Shown: piece after piece, positions 5,721 through 15,200 of the stretch
Numbering within the stretch: the first letter of the stretch is position 1
Layout: each line of letters starts with the position of its first letter
Source of the DNA: Candidatus Tariuqbacter arcticus
GTDB taxonomy: Bacteria > Electryoneota > Tariuqbacteria > Tariuqbacterales > Tariuqbacteraceae
NCBI GenBank assembly: GCA_013202315.1
Contig: JABMRZ010000223.1
Span: 1 to 17,571 of the forward strand
Length of the DNA: 17,571 bases
Reading direction: 5' to 3'
Made by a program: the position numbers and the translations under genes
Notes under the pieces: generated by a model
What the model was told of the DNA's origin: nothing
What the model saw: only the letters and a program-made list of their open reading frames with translations
The model's database searches: none

Positions 5721-8700
5721 TCATATTTTCACCGCGGATAACTGAGATTTACTCGTCCTATCGCCGGCAGCAGCAAATTCCAACAGGAATTCCGCAGTTT
5801 TTTCCGCGGTTTTGCGCCAGGTGAATCGTTTGTAATTCTCACTCCCTCTTTCACGAAGTGTCGCCCTCAAATCCGGGTTTCGATAGAGGGATACAATCGC
5901 ATCCGCAATTTCATCCGCATTGTAGGCGTTGATCAGGAGTGCGGAACCGCCCGCAACTTCGATTTGGGAGGAGTTTCTCCCTCCGATGACCGGCAGTCCC
6001 GCTGAATTCGCTTCCACAATGGGGAATCCGAACCCTTCATACAGACTGGTGAACAATAACCCCAAAGCTCCATGGTAGAATGCGTTCAATTCCTCTTCAC
6101 TGACGAAGCCGGTATATATGACAGCTCCTTTGGGGACATTGCATTTGGCTTCCAGGTCTTTCAAGAAGTTGAGCAGGAATTCCGGCATATCCCCCACAAT
6201 CGCTAATTTCAGACCTCCTTCGATGGCTTTCAGCGATTTCGCCAAGCCGATAAACATCCCAGGGGCATTTTTACGCTGGTCAGGGACTCCGGTAAAGAGC
6301 AGGAACCGTTCCCGCTCCAATTGGTATTTCCGCAGGGTATATTCGATGAATTTGGAGGTTGGAGCTTGGGAAAAATTATCGGTTACACCGGCGTAAATAA
6401 CCTTCAACCTTGATTTCAGCACTCCCAAATGTTTCTCCAAATCGTCGGCGGTACATTGAGAATCGCAGAGAAACAATCGGCAGTGTTTCTTCAATAAGTC
6501 TAATTGAGAACGATAGAGTTTATCGAATTCGGGATCGGGTTTGAGATATAAATCCGGGAATATCAGGGGGATTAAATCGTAAAATGTGCAGACCATCGGC
6601 GTTTCAGTCATTAATCCCAGTTTCATAATGTTCGAAGTAACAGGACTCATCGGATGGGTAAGGTAGAGTATATCCGGATTAAGGTCGGGAAAATCCTTCC
6701 ATTGGTTAAAACTACAATTATCATTTCCAATTAAATACCGCACTTCGTCCAAGAACGGTTCATCGGTCAACCCACAAATGGTGAAGCGCCATTCCGAGCA
6801 GAGGGAGATTAATTCCTTGAATTGGTTAAGCATAAATCGTCCAATCCCGCGCACTTTTGAACCTTCATCTTCCAAGGCGAAGGCGTCAACCGCTATATGC
6901 AGCTTTCCATTCGATTTTATCATCGGAGCGCTGCTTTTTCTTCCTGGAACCGAGATTCTCTTCTCCTTCTGAATCGGCCCTATTTCCTGTCGATTCACTG
7001 TTTTATCGTATAATTTTTCCAGTTTTTCGGTTTCGATTTCGATATTGAAATCTAATTCGACTTTTTTCCTTCCTGCAGTGCCCATCCTTGGCCATAATTC
7101 AGGTTGTTTAATCAACTGAATCATTCGTTGGGCGAGTCCGGACCAATCCCCCTCCTCGATCAGTGAAGCTGACGCCCCGTCTTCCACCACTTCGGGAATT
7201 CCGGCGTGGAAGGTGGATATTATCGGCAGTCCGCAGGCTTGGGCTTCCATTAATACGGTTGGGGTTCCTTCTTTATCCCCGTCCGAACCGGCCTTGCTGG
7301 GGGCGAGCAGAATATGATTGACCGCCATTTCATCGCGGACATAGGATACAGGCTGTCCACCCAAGAAAAAGACATCCTTTTCGACCCTAAGTTGAATCGC
7401 TAAAGCGCGCAGTTTTTCATCTTCCGGTCCTTCGCCGATAATCCGGAGCTGGCATTTTCCCGCTTTACGGGCTTGGGCGAGTGCGCGGAGGGCGTCATCG
7501 AAGCCTTTTTTCTCCACCAATCTGCCGACGCAAAGGAATTTCACTGGTTCGCCCGGGTTTAGAATCCTTCGTTTAAAAGGATAGTCTTTCAGGTTCAGTC
7601 CCAGATGGATGATATTGATTTTATCCTGGGGGCATCCGGCTTCAGCCAGCCTCCGCTTCATATCCCGGCTTAGAACGGTTATCGCCGCCGCTTTGTGGAA
7701 CAGGCTGGCGAATTTTTGCCGCCATTCGGGGTCATCCAGATAGGTCGAGGCGTCCTTGCCGTAGAAGGAAGCGATTAAGGGCAATCCATTCATCTCCGCC
7801 CATTCAACCGCTTCAGCGCCGATATGTCCGAAGTGAGTGTGAATCAATTGCGGGTTGAAGCGGGCGCATATTTCGCGAATGAAAGTCTGAAAAGACGGGT
7901 CTTCCGCTGGCGAATGGTTGAAGCGTATAATCGGATGTTCCAGCGGGAATATTTCCATATTCCTGATTTCATTAGTCAGAATCACCGGCGGGTAGCGCTT
8001 CAAATTCCTGAAACAGTTGTAGATGAAGGTCTCCGAAATAGGCAGATAGTAGGGGGTTTTCAGGTGGAGGCTGCGCTTGCCGCCGTTGCTTGAAGCGGGT
8101 TCGGACTTCGCCGGAGTCCGCTGTTCATTGGCGAAAGTTTTAGCGCTCACGCCCGCATCAGTTCCGGCGCTTCGGTTAATGGTCTCCTTGATAATACTCT
8201 TCAATTTCCCAATATCGTCTCTCGCCTTGAATAGCTTCACCTGTTCGAAACCTTTTTCGCGCATACTTTGGAATAAACCGGGTTCGTTTTCGACTCTTTC
8301 GATGGCGAGATGCCATTTATCGGGGTCGGTGTACTCATCGATATACAATGCGGCGTCCCCGCCGGCTTCCGGGAGTCCACCCACGCGTGAAGCGATCACC
8401 GGTATTCCATTCGCCATCGCTTCCAAAGGAATTCGCCCGAACGGTTCAGCCCAGATTGAAGGCATCAGCATAATCCGCGCTTTGCTGTACATAATCCGGG
8501 GGTCGCCATGCTCGAAGAATAATATGTTCTTAGCAATCATAGGCGGCAAACCACCATGCCGACCAAAGGCAAGATATTTCACCTCAGGGTTTAATTTTGC
8601 AACCGCATCCAGAATGAACAATCCTTTCGCATTATCAGGGCGCCCCAGAGTAACAAACGCCGGATCGTGGACTGGTGGGATAACCTTATCGAAATTGATC

Positions 8701-9542
8701 ACCGGATAGATGACATCTTCATCCCGCCCGCTGAACCGCTTCTGGAATTGGTTCATATATTCGGAATTGGAGAAGATACGGTCAACCTTGTCGAGCATTC
8801 GGCGGTGCTCCAGGAGATTCTGCTTGTGCTGTTGATAAGCCTGGCATTGTTCGCATTCGAAATTGCATCCGATCATATTTACTACATTGGGGCAGAAATG
8901 TTCATAACTTCGCACGAAAAGGAACACCGGTTTGCCGAATCCCTTTGCGGCGGCGGTGACAACCGGTCCCCAATTGAGCTGGGTCAGCACTAAATCCTGA
9001 TGGTCAAATTCGCACGCTTTTATAAGGCTTTCCACATTAGTTACATGGCGGCATCTGATACCGTTCTTCCAATAGTACTTGTTCACCTCGCCTTTGCACA
9101 CTCCGGTTACATCATAACCGTCATCGACCAGGGCTTTGAGGATGGCGATGGCGCTTTCTTCCGCGCCGCCGTATGGTGGGTCAAGGTATTCTGCGGCGAA
9201 GAGTATTTTGGGAGCGTCATTTGCGGTGCGGGATTTATCTTCAATGGAATCGTCTTCCAAGCCGAACGATTCGAGCGCCTGCAAGTTCGCCCGAGCGTCT
9301 TCATCATTCAGATTCAAGTAGAGCGCTCGTTCGAAGTAGCTCTTACCCAGGTCGGGCATGCCGGTTTGTGTGAATATCGCACCTAAATCGTTCATTAAAC
9401 CCGAATGTTCGGGATAATGCGTCTGCAGGGACAGCAGAAGCTTCACCGCTTCCCGGTGTTCACCATTTTCCATAAGTTGTTCTGCTTTTCGCCTCGCAGA
9501 TTCAATATCGAAATCATTTCCGGCTGGAAACGAATTATACAT
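5721..9542 (-). CDS. TPR protein with three tandem GT4 glycosyltransferase domains
   Basis: A 1273-residue predicted cytoplasmic protein that probably transfers sugars from nucleotide-sugars during surface glycan assembly. Order: two TPR-like repeats (about 14-81), GT4 domain 1 (about 112-455), a polar linker, GT4 domain 2 (about 490-848) with the SETFI motif near 503-507 and HTHFGHIGAEA near 568-578, a second linker, and GT4 domain 3 (about 880-1258) with RGIGRFM near 898-904. Each domain keeps its own E-x7-E signature: Glu366/Glu374, Glu758/Glu766 and Glu1169/Glu1177, so all three may be active. Domain 1 has a cysteine cluster (Cys217, Cys226, Cys230, Cys233). GT4 enzymes are usually 350-420 residues, so this is a triple fusion. 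The ATG at 9542 has a good AGGAG (9550-9554). The gene stands alone, with repeats downstream. Donor and acceptor sugars cannot be deduced. Confidence 0.9.
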   Translation of the reverse strand: MYNSFPAGNDFDIESARRKAEQLMENGEHREAVKLLLSLQTHYPEHSGLMNDLGAIFTQTGMPDLGKSYFERALYLNLNDEDARANLQALESFGLEDDSIEDKSRTANDAPKILFAAEYLDPPYGGAEESAIAILKALVDDGYDVTGVCKGEVNKYYWKNGIRCRHVTNVESLIKACEFDHQDLVLTQLNWGPVVTAAAKGFGKPVFLFVRSYEHFCPNVVNMIGCNFECEQCQAYQQHKQNLLEHRRMLDKVDRIFSNSEYMNQFQKRFSGRDEDVIYPVINFDKVIPPVHDPAFVTLGRPDNAKGLFILDAVAKLNPEVKYLAFGRHGGLPPMIAKNILFFEHGDPRIMYSKARIMLMPSIWAEPFGRIPLEAMANGIPVIASRVGGLPEAGGDAALYIDEYTDPDKWHLAIERVENEPGLFQSMREKGFEQVKLFKARDDIGKLKSIIKETINRSAGTDAGVSAKTFANEQRTPAKSEPASSNGGKRSLHLKTPYYLPISETFIYNCFRNLKRYPPVILTNEIRNMEIFPLEHPIIRFNHSPAEDPSFQTFIREICARFNPQLIHTHFGHIGAEAVEWAEMNGLPLIASFYGKDASTYLDDPEWRQKFASLFHKAAAITVLSRDMKRRLAEAGCPQDKINIIHLGLNLKDYPFKRRILNPGEPVKFLCVGRLVEKKGFDDALRALAQARKAGKCQLRIIGEGPEDEKLRALAIQLRVEKDVFFLGGQPVSYVRDEMAVNHILLAPSKAGSDGDKEGTPTVLMEAQACGLPIISTFHAGIPEVVEDGASASLIEEGDWSGLAQRMIQLIKQPELWPRMGTAGRKKVELDFNIEIETEKLEKLYDKTVNRQEIGPIQKEKRISVPGRKSSAPMIKSNGKLHIAVDAFALEDEGSKVRGIGRFMLNQFKELISLCSEWRFTICGLTDEPFLDEVRYLIGNDNCSFNQWKDFPDLNPDILYLTHPMSPVTSNIMKLGLMTETPMVCTFYDLIPLIFPDLYLKPDPEFDKLYRSQLDLLKKHCRLFLCDSQCTADDLEKHLGVLKSRLKVIYAGVTDNFSQAPTSKFIEYTLRKYQLERERFLLFTGVPDQRKNAPGMFIGLAKSLKAIEGGLKLAIVGDMPEFLLNFLKDLEAKCNVPKGAVIYTGFVSEEELNAFYHGALGLLFTSLYEGFGFPIVEANSAGLPVIGGRNSSQIEVAGGSALLINAYNADEIADAIVSLYRNPDLRATLRERGSENYKRFTWRKTAEKTAEFLLEFAAAGDRTSKSQLSAVKI

Positions 9543-9549
9543 CGTTCAG

Positions 9550-9554
9550 CTCCT
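9550..9554 (-). promoter_or_regulatory. ribosome binding site of the triple glycosyltransferase gene
   Basis: AGGAG on the minus strand, seven bases before the ATG at 9542. It supports that start and is stronger than the sites of most other genes in this window. Confidence 0.75.
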
Positions 9555-9776
9555 GTTTTTTTTCAAATCGCATGCAATTATAGTTGTAGATGGGAATAGA
9601 CTGTAACTATCCGTATTTTATAAAGCAAGCGCTGTGCCAGAAGAATTTAGGTAGGTTATTCTTTGTTTATAGGATATTTAACAAAGGAGGGAATGAGTTG
9701 ATAGGCAGTTTTTGCCGGGAAGTGATTAAGATTCCTGAACCGCAAATCAACATTACAGAAATTAGAAATAGGCGCC

Positions 9777-10106
9777 TTATTTAAGCAGTTGGATAATTCG
9801 GGCTTGGTTTGTGTTTTCGGTCGACAGCCGGACGATGTATGTTCCTGAAGGGAGGGGGGAGCGGTCGGCTCCGCGTCCGTTCCATTTTAGCTGATAGCTG
9901 CCAGCCGCTTGCTGACAGTCGAGAAGAACCGCCACCCTTTGCCCCAATGTGTTGTATATGCGGAGCTTGACCATTTCCGGGGTGTTGAGGGTGAAAGTTA
10001 TGGTAGTTGATGAATTAAACGGATTGGGATAGTTTTGATACAATACAAAAACATGAAAAACAAGCTGGGATTCAAAAGAGTGATGAGAAATGAGGTCGGG
10101 ATACGG
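9777..10106 (-). pseudogene. orphan T9SS (Por) C-terminal sorting domain, cargo part missing
   Basis: The frame encodes a complete type A sorting domain: LYQNYPNPFNSSTTITF, then LRIYNTLGQRVAVL, GSYQLKWNGR, LPSGTYIVRL and a C-terminal Gln-Leu-Leu-Lys. In FCB bacteria this about 85-residue module is the C-terminal tail of large secreted proteins: it directs them through the type IX machinery and is cleaved off. Here the frame continues upstream only to a TAA at 10107-10109 and holds no ATG. Its sole candidate start is the TTG at 10043, which is the conserved Leu inside the motif. About 20 codons upstream of that do not look like a cargo domain. I read this as the 3' remnant of a deleted gene. 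A separately used sorting tag is conceivable but lacks a start signal. The AT-rich island begins about 25 bp beyond. Confidence 0.75.
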
Positions 10107-10118
10107 TTATTACAAAAG

Positions 10119-10146
10119 TTGACATCCTAAATACAATATATATGAT
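10119..10146 (+). promoter_or_regulatory. candidate distal sigma70-like promoter for the HD gene
   Basis: TTGACA (10119-10124), a 16-bp spacer, then TATGAT (10141-10146). It lies at the left boundary of the AT-rich island, about 190 bp before the HD start. AT-rich DNA yields such matches by chance. Confidence 0.35.
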
Positions 10147-10224
10147 ATAAGATATATTATACTCAACAATTGCATTATTTATATCTATTAATATTAAGGA
10201 ATTATAAGAATTATTTGAAAATAC

Positions 10225-10255
10225 TTGACATTAGTAATATTTTTTGTTAATATTA
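10225..10255 (+). promoter_or_regulatory. candidate promoter with overlapping operator-like inverted repeat
   Basis: TTGACA (10225-10230), a 17-bp spacer and TAATAT (10248-10253) fit a sigma70-type promoter. A 7-bp inverted repeat, TAATATT (10235-10241) and AATATTA (10249-10255), lies over the spacer and -10 box, where a repressor could act. It is 83 bp upstream of the HD-gene ATG. Low sequence complexity weakens the case. Confidence 0.45.
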
Positions 10256-10336
10256 TAAAAGTATATAATATACACATGTGCAGTAGTTATAATTAATTGA
10301 AAATTCTAATATTAATTAACATATAGAATATAGATT

Positions 10337-11650
10337 ATGTCAAAGTATATTCATGAAATACGAGATCCAATACATGTTTTCATAAAATTAAATTCTTATG
10401 AGAGAGAAATACTTGATTCACGACCAATGCAAAGACTTAGATACATTCATCAGTTAGCTTTGTCTTATTTGGTCTATCCTGGAGCGACACATAGACGGTT
10501 TGAGCATTCATTGGGTGTGATGGAGCTTGCAAGTAGGGTATATGATATAATAACAGATTTTGATAATATAAGACTTGATTCAATTAGAGAATTAGTCAGG
10601 GGAAATGCAGATGAAGGATCAAGAAAAACACTTAGGATTGCGGCATTATGTCATGATTTAGGGCATCTTCCATTTTCACACGCTGCAGAAAAGGACTTAC
10701 TCCCTGAAGGGTGGAATCATGAGCGTATTACAATTGAATTAATATTCAGTGATGAAATAAAATCTATTCTTAGCAAAATAAATGTACAAGCTGAAGATGT
10801 TGCAAAGATTGCGGTTGGTCCCGACAAGTATTCTAAGTATGATGAAAGTTGTGAATTTACAATTTGGGAATCAGTATTATCAGAAATAATAACAAGTGAT
10901 GCTTTTGGCGTGGATAGGATTGACTATTTATTGCGTGATTCCTTGCATACAGGTGTGGCCTATGGGAAATTCGATCATTATCGACTCATCGACTGTTTGA
11001 GACTTTTACCAAAGAGTGAGAAAGATTCAACGGAACCTACATTAGGAATTGAAGAAGGAGGTTTGCATTCTGCTGAAGCTTTGATTTTAGCAAGGTATTT
11101 CATGTATGCGCAACTATATTGTCATCCTATAAGAAGAATTTATGACATTCACTTAAGAGATTTTTTACAGAAGAATTTAATTAATAGATACTTTCCAATT
11201 GATATTGATGAGTATTTAAAAATATCGGATAATGACATCATTACAGAAATGATTAAAGCAGCACGAGATGAAAGTCATCCTGGTTATAAGCCAGCTAAAT
11301 ACATTATCGAAAGAGAACATTTCAAACTCTTATATCAAAGGAATCCTGGAGACACGAAGACAAATCCCGGCGCGGGAGAAGCTATTTTTAAAGCTACATG
11401 TTTAGAATTCGAAGATTCCAATGTAAGGTATGACACATGGCGTGAGGAAAGTAGTAAACTTGATTTTCCAGTAATTGATAATGATGATAATATTATTTCG
11501 TCCTTAGAGTTTTCGAAAATACTAGAAGATATTCCTTTAGTCGCAATAGATTTCGTTTTCATCAATCGTGAATGTCAAATAGAAGCAAAAAAATGGCTGA
11601 ATGAAAATCGCCAATCAATAATTGCCCCCAAAAAGGAGAAATCATCATGA
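10337..11650 (+). CDS. HD-superfamily phosphohydrolase, dNTPase-like (YwfO/SAMHD1 type)
   Basis: A 437-residue protein with the metal-binding HD signature spread as in dGTPase/SAMHD1-like enzymes: His57 in RFEHSLGV, His106-Asp107 in HDLGH, and Asp193 in SDAFGVDRIDYLLRDS, followed by TGVAYGKFD. The N terminus DPIHVFIKL...PMQRLRYIHQL matches the YwfO-type family, whose characterised relatives hydrolyse dNTPs. dNTP hydrolysis is therefore likely but not proved; nucleotide second messengers are an alternative substrate. The start is the ATG after a very AT-rich leader with no clear Shine-Dalgarno. Its stop TGA overlaps the next gene's ATG by four bases (ATGA), so the two are surely co-transcribed. 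Codon use is AT-rich, unlike the flanking RND and glycosyltransferase genes, which suggests transfer. Confidence 0.88.
   Translation: MSKYIHEIRDPIHVFIKLNSYEREILDSRPMQRLRYIHQLALSYLVYPGATHRRFEHSLGVMELASRVYDIITDFDNIRLDSIRELVRGNADEGSRKTLRIAALCHDLGHLPFSHAAEKDLLPEGWNHERITIELIFSDEIKSILSKINVQAEDVAKIAVGPDKYSKYDESCEFTIWESVLSEIITSDAFGVDRIDYLLRDSLHTGVAYGKFDHYRLIDCLRLLPKSEKDSTEPTLGIEEGGLHSAEALILARYFMYAQLYCHPIRRIYDIHLRDFLQKNLINRYFPIDIDEYLKISDNDIITEMIKAARDESHPGYKPAKYIIEREHFKLLYQRNPGDTKTNPGAGEAIFKATCLEFEDSNVRYDTWREESSKLDFPVIDNDDNIISSLEFSKILEDIPLVAIDFVFINRECQIEAKKWLNENRQSIIAPKKEKSS
11633..11638 (+). promoter_or_regulatory. ribosome binding site of the YwgA-like gene, inside the HD gene
   Basis: AAGGAG, eight bases before the ATG at 11647. 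It fixes the start of the second gene and allows initiation independent of or coupled to the HD gene. The HD gene itself has no comparable site, so the partner may be made in excess. Confidence 0.75.
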
Positions 11651-12195
11651 AAAGATTACAAAAATCAGCGATTCTCATATCTTTAATAGAAAATCTACAA
11701 AAATATGAGAGCTGGTGTGGAGAAACACATATTCAAAAATCAACTTATTTTTTGCAGGAATTATTGAAAGTTCCTTTGGAATTCCACTTCATTTTATATA
11801 AACACGGTCCCTTTTCATTCGATCTCCGGGGCGAGCTCGCGGCTATGCTGGCTGACGATTTCTACATTTTAGAGCCGCAGTATAATTATGGACCGAAACA
11901 TATCCCAAGTACAGGAAGCAATTTTCTAAAGGAGAATTTTACAGTTACTATTGAAAAATATTCCAATGAAATAGTGTTTGTTGCTCAAAAATTGGGAAAT
12001 ATGCGTGTTGATGAACTTGAGCGTGTTGCAACAGCACTATATATTAAACGGAAATTTAAAGATAACGATGCAGACCTCGCCAAAGAAATTGTAAAGATTA
12101 AACCTCATATTTCAATGAGGCTCGCTAAAGAAGCTGTTCAGAAATCCGAGAGAATTATAAGTGATTGTCGATCCGAGTTTGGGATAACCTCCTAA
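11647..12195 (+). CDS. YwgA-like small protein paired with the HD phosphohydrolase
   Basis: A 182-residue soluble protein with no signal peptide or membrane segment. Its central motif, SWCGETHIQKSTYFLQELL (about 22-40), then LYKHGPFSFDLRGELAAM and YGPKHIPS, belongs to a family I remember as small, uncharacterised and often next to HD-domain genes. It resembles B. subtilis YwgA, the neighbour of YwfO, and more distantly Panacea/DUF4065-type winged-helix proteins. The C-terminal part (ELERVATALYIKRKF, then IKPHIS) is mostly helical. A regulatory, inhibitory or adaptor role towards the HD enzyme is inferred from the ATGA overlap, not shown. One 60-bp stretch (11821-11880) is strikingly GC-rich compared with the rest. 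It ends 25 bp before the convergent RND pump gene, with no terminator visible between. Confidence 0.75.
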   Translation: MKRLQKSAILISLIENLQKYESWCGETHIQKSTYFLQELLKVPLEFHFILYKHGPFSFDLRGELAAMLADDFYILEPQYNYGPKHIPSTGSNFLKENFTVTIEKYSNEIVFVAQKLGNMRVDELERVATALYIKRKFKDNDADLAKEIVKIKPHISMRLAKEAVQKSERIISDCRSEFGITS

Positions 12196-12220
12196 AATGA
12201 AACAATATTATTAATTCAAT

Positions 12221-15200
12221 CTATTTAACCCTAACCATCAATTTAAACAAAACCGGCACGATTATCAATGTCAAGATGGTCGAAAAAAGCAGTCCCCCCA
12301 CTATAGTCCAGCCCATAGGAGCCCACATTTTCCCGCTTAAAATGGTCAACGGCATCAACCCTCCGATGGTGGTGATGGAAGTCAGCAGGATGGGCACGAA
12401 GCGGATTTTGCCCGCTTCCAGCAGCGCTTCATCGCGGGAATAGCCCATCTGCAGGCGTTTATTGATGAAGTCGAGCATCACGATGGCGTCGTTGATGACG
12501 ATACCGATGAGACTTTCCACCCCCACGAAAGCCAGGAAACCGAAATTGTTTCCGGTAACCCACAGCCCCAATATCGCGCCGATGAACGCCATCGGCAGAG
12601 CGCTGAAAATCACCAGCGGCTGAATGAACGAATGGAATTGAAGCACCAGGATGGCGTATATCACCAAAATAGCGATGACGGCGGCGGAGAACAGGGCGGA
12701 GAAGCTTTCATCGCGCTCCTTGGTCTCGCCTTCGATTATGCAGCTATAGCCGTCAGGCCAGTTGACCGCTTCAAGTTTGGGCTTCAATTCAGCGGTGATG
12801 CCGGCGGCGAAATAACCATCGGCGATATCGGCTCGCACGGTGAAATTCCGTTTCCGGTCGCGGTGGACGATGGTGGGAGCGGTTCCGCTGATCACCGGGT
12901 CAGCCAGTTCGTTCAGGGGAATCATCGTTCCCGCCGCATTGGGGATGAAGATACGGGAGAAGGTTTCCCATTTGGGCGGTTCGGAGAAGGGGAGCCGCAT
13001 CACCACTTCGATATCCTCATCGCCGAGTCGGAATTTTGTAACCGTTTCTCCGGACAGCGCCATCCTCAAGGTGCGGGCGATATACGCTTGGGGGACGCCG
13101 AGCATTCCGGCGCGATGGCGGTCGACTTCGACTCGGATTTCGCCGCCGCCGCTGGTCAATTCGTTATCGATGTTGATAGCGCCGGGTGTATCGCGCAGAA
13201 TCGCTTCGACTTGTCCGGTCAATTCCGTTAGTATTTTCAAATCTTCACCTTCAACCCTGATGGCGATGGGCGCTCCGATGGGAGGACCTTGAGCGAATTC
13301 CTTGACTTCGATGCGGGCGAGAGGTGAATCGCTCCATCTGCGGCGGTATTTATCCACCAGGGCGAAGGTTTCTTCCTGGGGGAGGCCGCTTTTCATCACC
13401 ACCAGGATTTGTCCGTAATTGTCCTTTTCCCGGCTTCGCCCCATATTATAGTAGACTACGGGGTTGCCCTTGCCGACATTGGCGAGGGTATGGGCGACTC
13501 CGGGTTCCGCGATTAATTCGGCTTCGATGACGCGCAATATGGAATCGACCGAGGCGAGATTGGCGCCTTCCGGGCGGCGCACTTCGATGGGGAATGTCGT
13601 TTTGTCCGCTTTGGGGAAGAATTCTTTTCCCAGAGAATTGAAGAGCCCGATGCTTCCCGCCAGGGCGAGCAGGGTGGCAAATATCACCAGCGCCGGTTTT
13701 TTAAGCGCTGCTTTCAGGACGATAGGGTAGTAGTTATCGCCGATGCGCCTCAATCCGCGGGCGAAGAAATGTTCGCCGCCGCCGACCGATGGTCTGAGGA
13801 TGAGCAGGGAAATTAAAGGGGTGGCGATCAAAGCCACCAATAAACTGGAAGCGAGGGTGAAGGCGACGGTCAGCGGCATCGACCTGATGAACATCCCGGA
13901 GGAGCCGGGCATCGCCATCATTGGAATGAAGGCGGCGATGGTGGTGGCGGTGGCGGAAGTTACGGCGGCGGAAACTTCAATCGTCCCTTTGAGGGCGGCT
14001 TGGAAGCGGTCGAGCCCCATATCGAGGCGGCGCTGGATGTTTTCACTGATGACGATGGCGTTATCCACCAGCATTCCCAGGGCTAAGATCAGGGCGGAGA
14101 TGGAAATCTGCTCGAATGACAGCCCGTAGCGGTATATCCCGCCGATGCCGATGATGATGGAGAGGGGTATGGCGAGCAGTATCACCACCGCCAGCCTTCC
14201 GCCCACTAAAATGAACACCACGATGGCGACCAATATCCCGCCGTATAAGAGATTATTGGCGAAGGAGGTCAGCCTTTTCGACACATAATCCGGCTGGTCG
14301 AAGACGATTTCGACTTGCACATCCTGGGGGAAGCGGGCGGAGACTTCTCGGACCACCCGGCGTGCTTTATTGCCGAGGTCGATCAGGTTGGTGGCTTCTT
14401 TTTGGGTGGCGGTTACGAATACCGCCCGCCTGCCGTTGTGTCGCACCCAATAGGTGGAATCCTTGTGCGCCATATTGACGGCGGCGATATCGCTCAGGCG
14501 TATGGGAATTCCCCCCCGGACATCGATCACGGTCTGGCGGACATCATCGATAGAATCGAAATCCCCGCCGATATTGACATTGAATTTACGGCGGGATAGT
14601 TCGATTTTTCCGGCGGGGATGGCGACATTGGCGGCGGCGATTCTATCCGCTACATCGAGGGGCGATATCCCGTAGGCGGCGAGGCGGTCGATGTCGATGG
14701 AGACGCGGATTTCCCGTTCCTGCGCGCCTTCGATTTCGGTTTTTCTGACTTCGGAGATGCGGCGCAATTCGTCTTTGATTTCTTCGGCGTAGTTCTCTAA
14801 TTGGTCATAGGTGTAATCGTCGCCGGAGACGGCGATTTGAATCGCTACAACCCTGTCCGTGCGATGGCGGACGACTTCGGTTCGGAGGACTCCGGGCGGG
14901 AATTCCATTTCAGCTTCGGTCAGGGCGCCGATGGTGGCGTCGACAGCGTTATCGATATCGGCGTCATCGAAATAATATACGACGGAATAGGAAGCGCCGT
15001 CCATCGCCCAACTGTCGACATGTTCGACATCTTCCAAGCCCATCAGGTGTTCTTCCAGGGGGTCGAGTATGAAATCTTCGATTTCTTCCGGGGCTGCGCC
15101 GGGGTAGGTGACCACCACCGAAGCTTCCTTCATTTCGATGAGGGGGTCTTCCAGGCGGGGCATATTTAGGAAGCCGAGCATACCGTTGGCGATTAAAACG

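Noticed and set aside
9590..9784. 64-residue plus-strand ORF between the glycosyltransferase and the T9SS remnant
   Set aside because: It has no recognisable motif or convincing ribosome site and overlaps the end of the sorting domain. The gap 9543-9776 otherwise shows only the glycosyltransferase leader and a small GGCA/TGCC hairpin near 9702-9714.
9777..10106. Selenocysteine read-through extending the T9SS fragment upstream
   Set aside because: The stop upstream in this frame is TAA, not TGA, and no other gene in the window is interrupted by an in-frame TGA that I could see.
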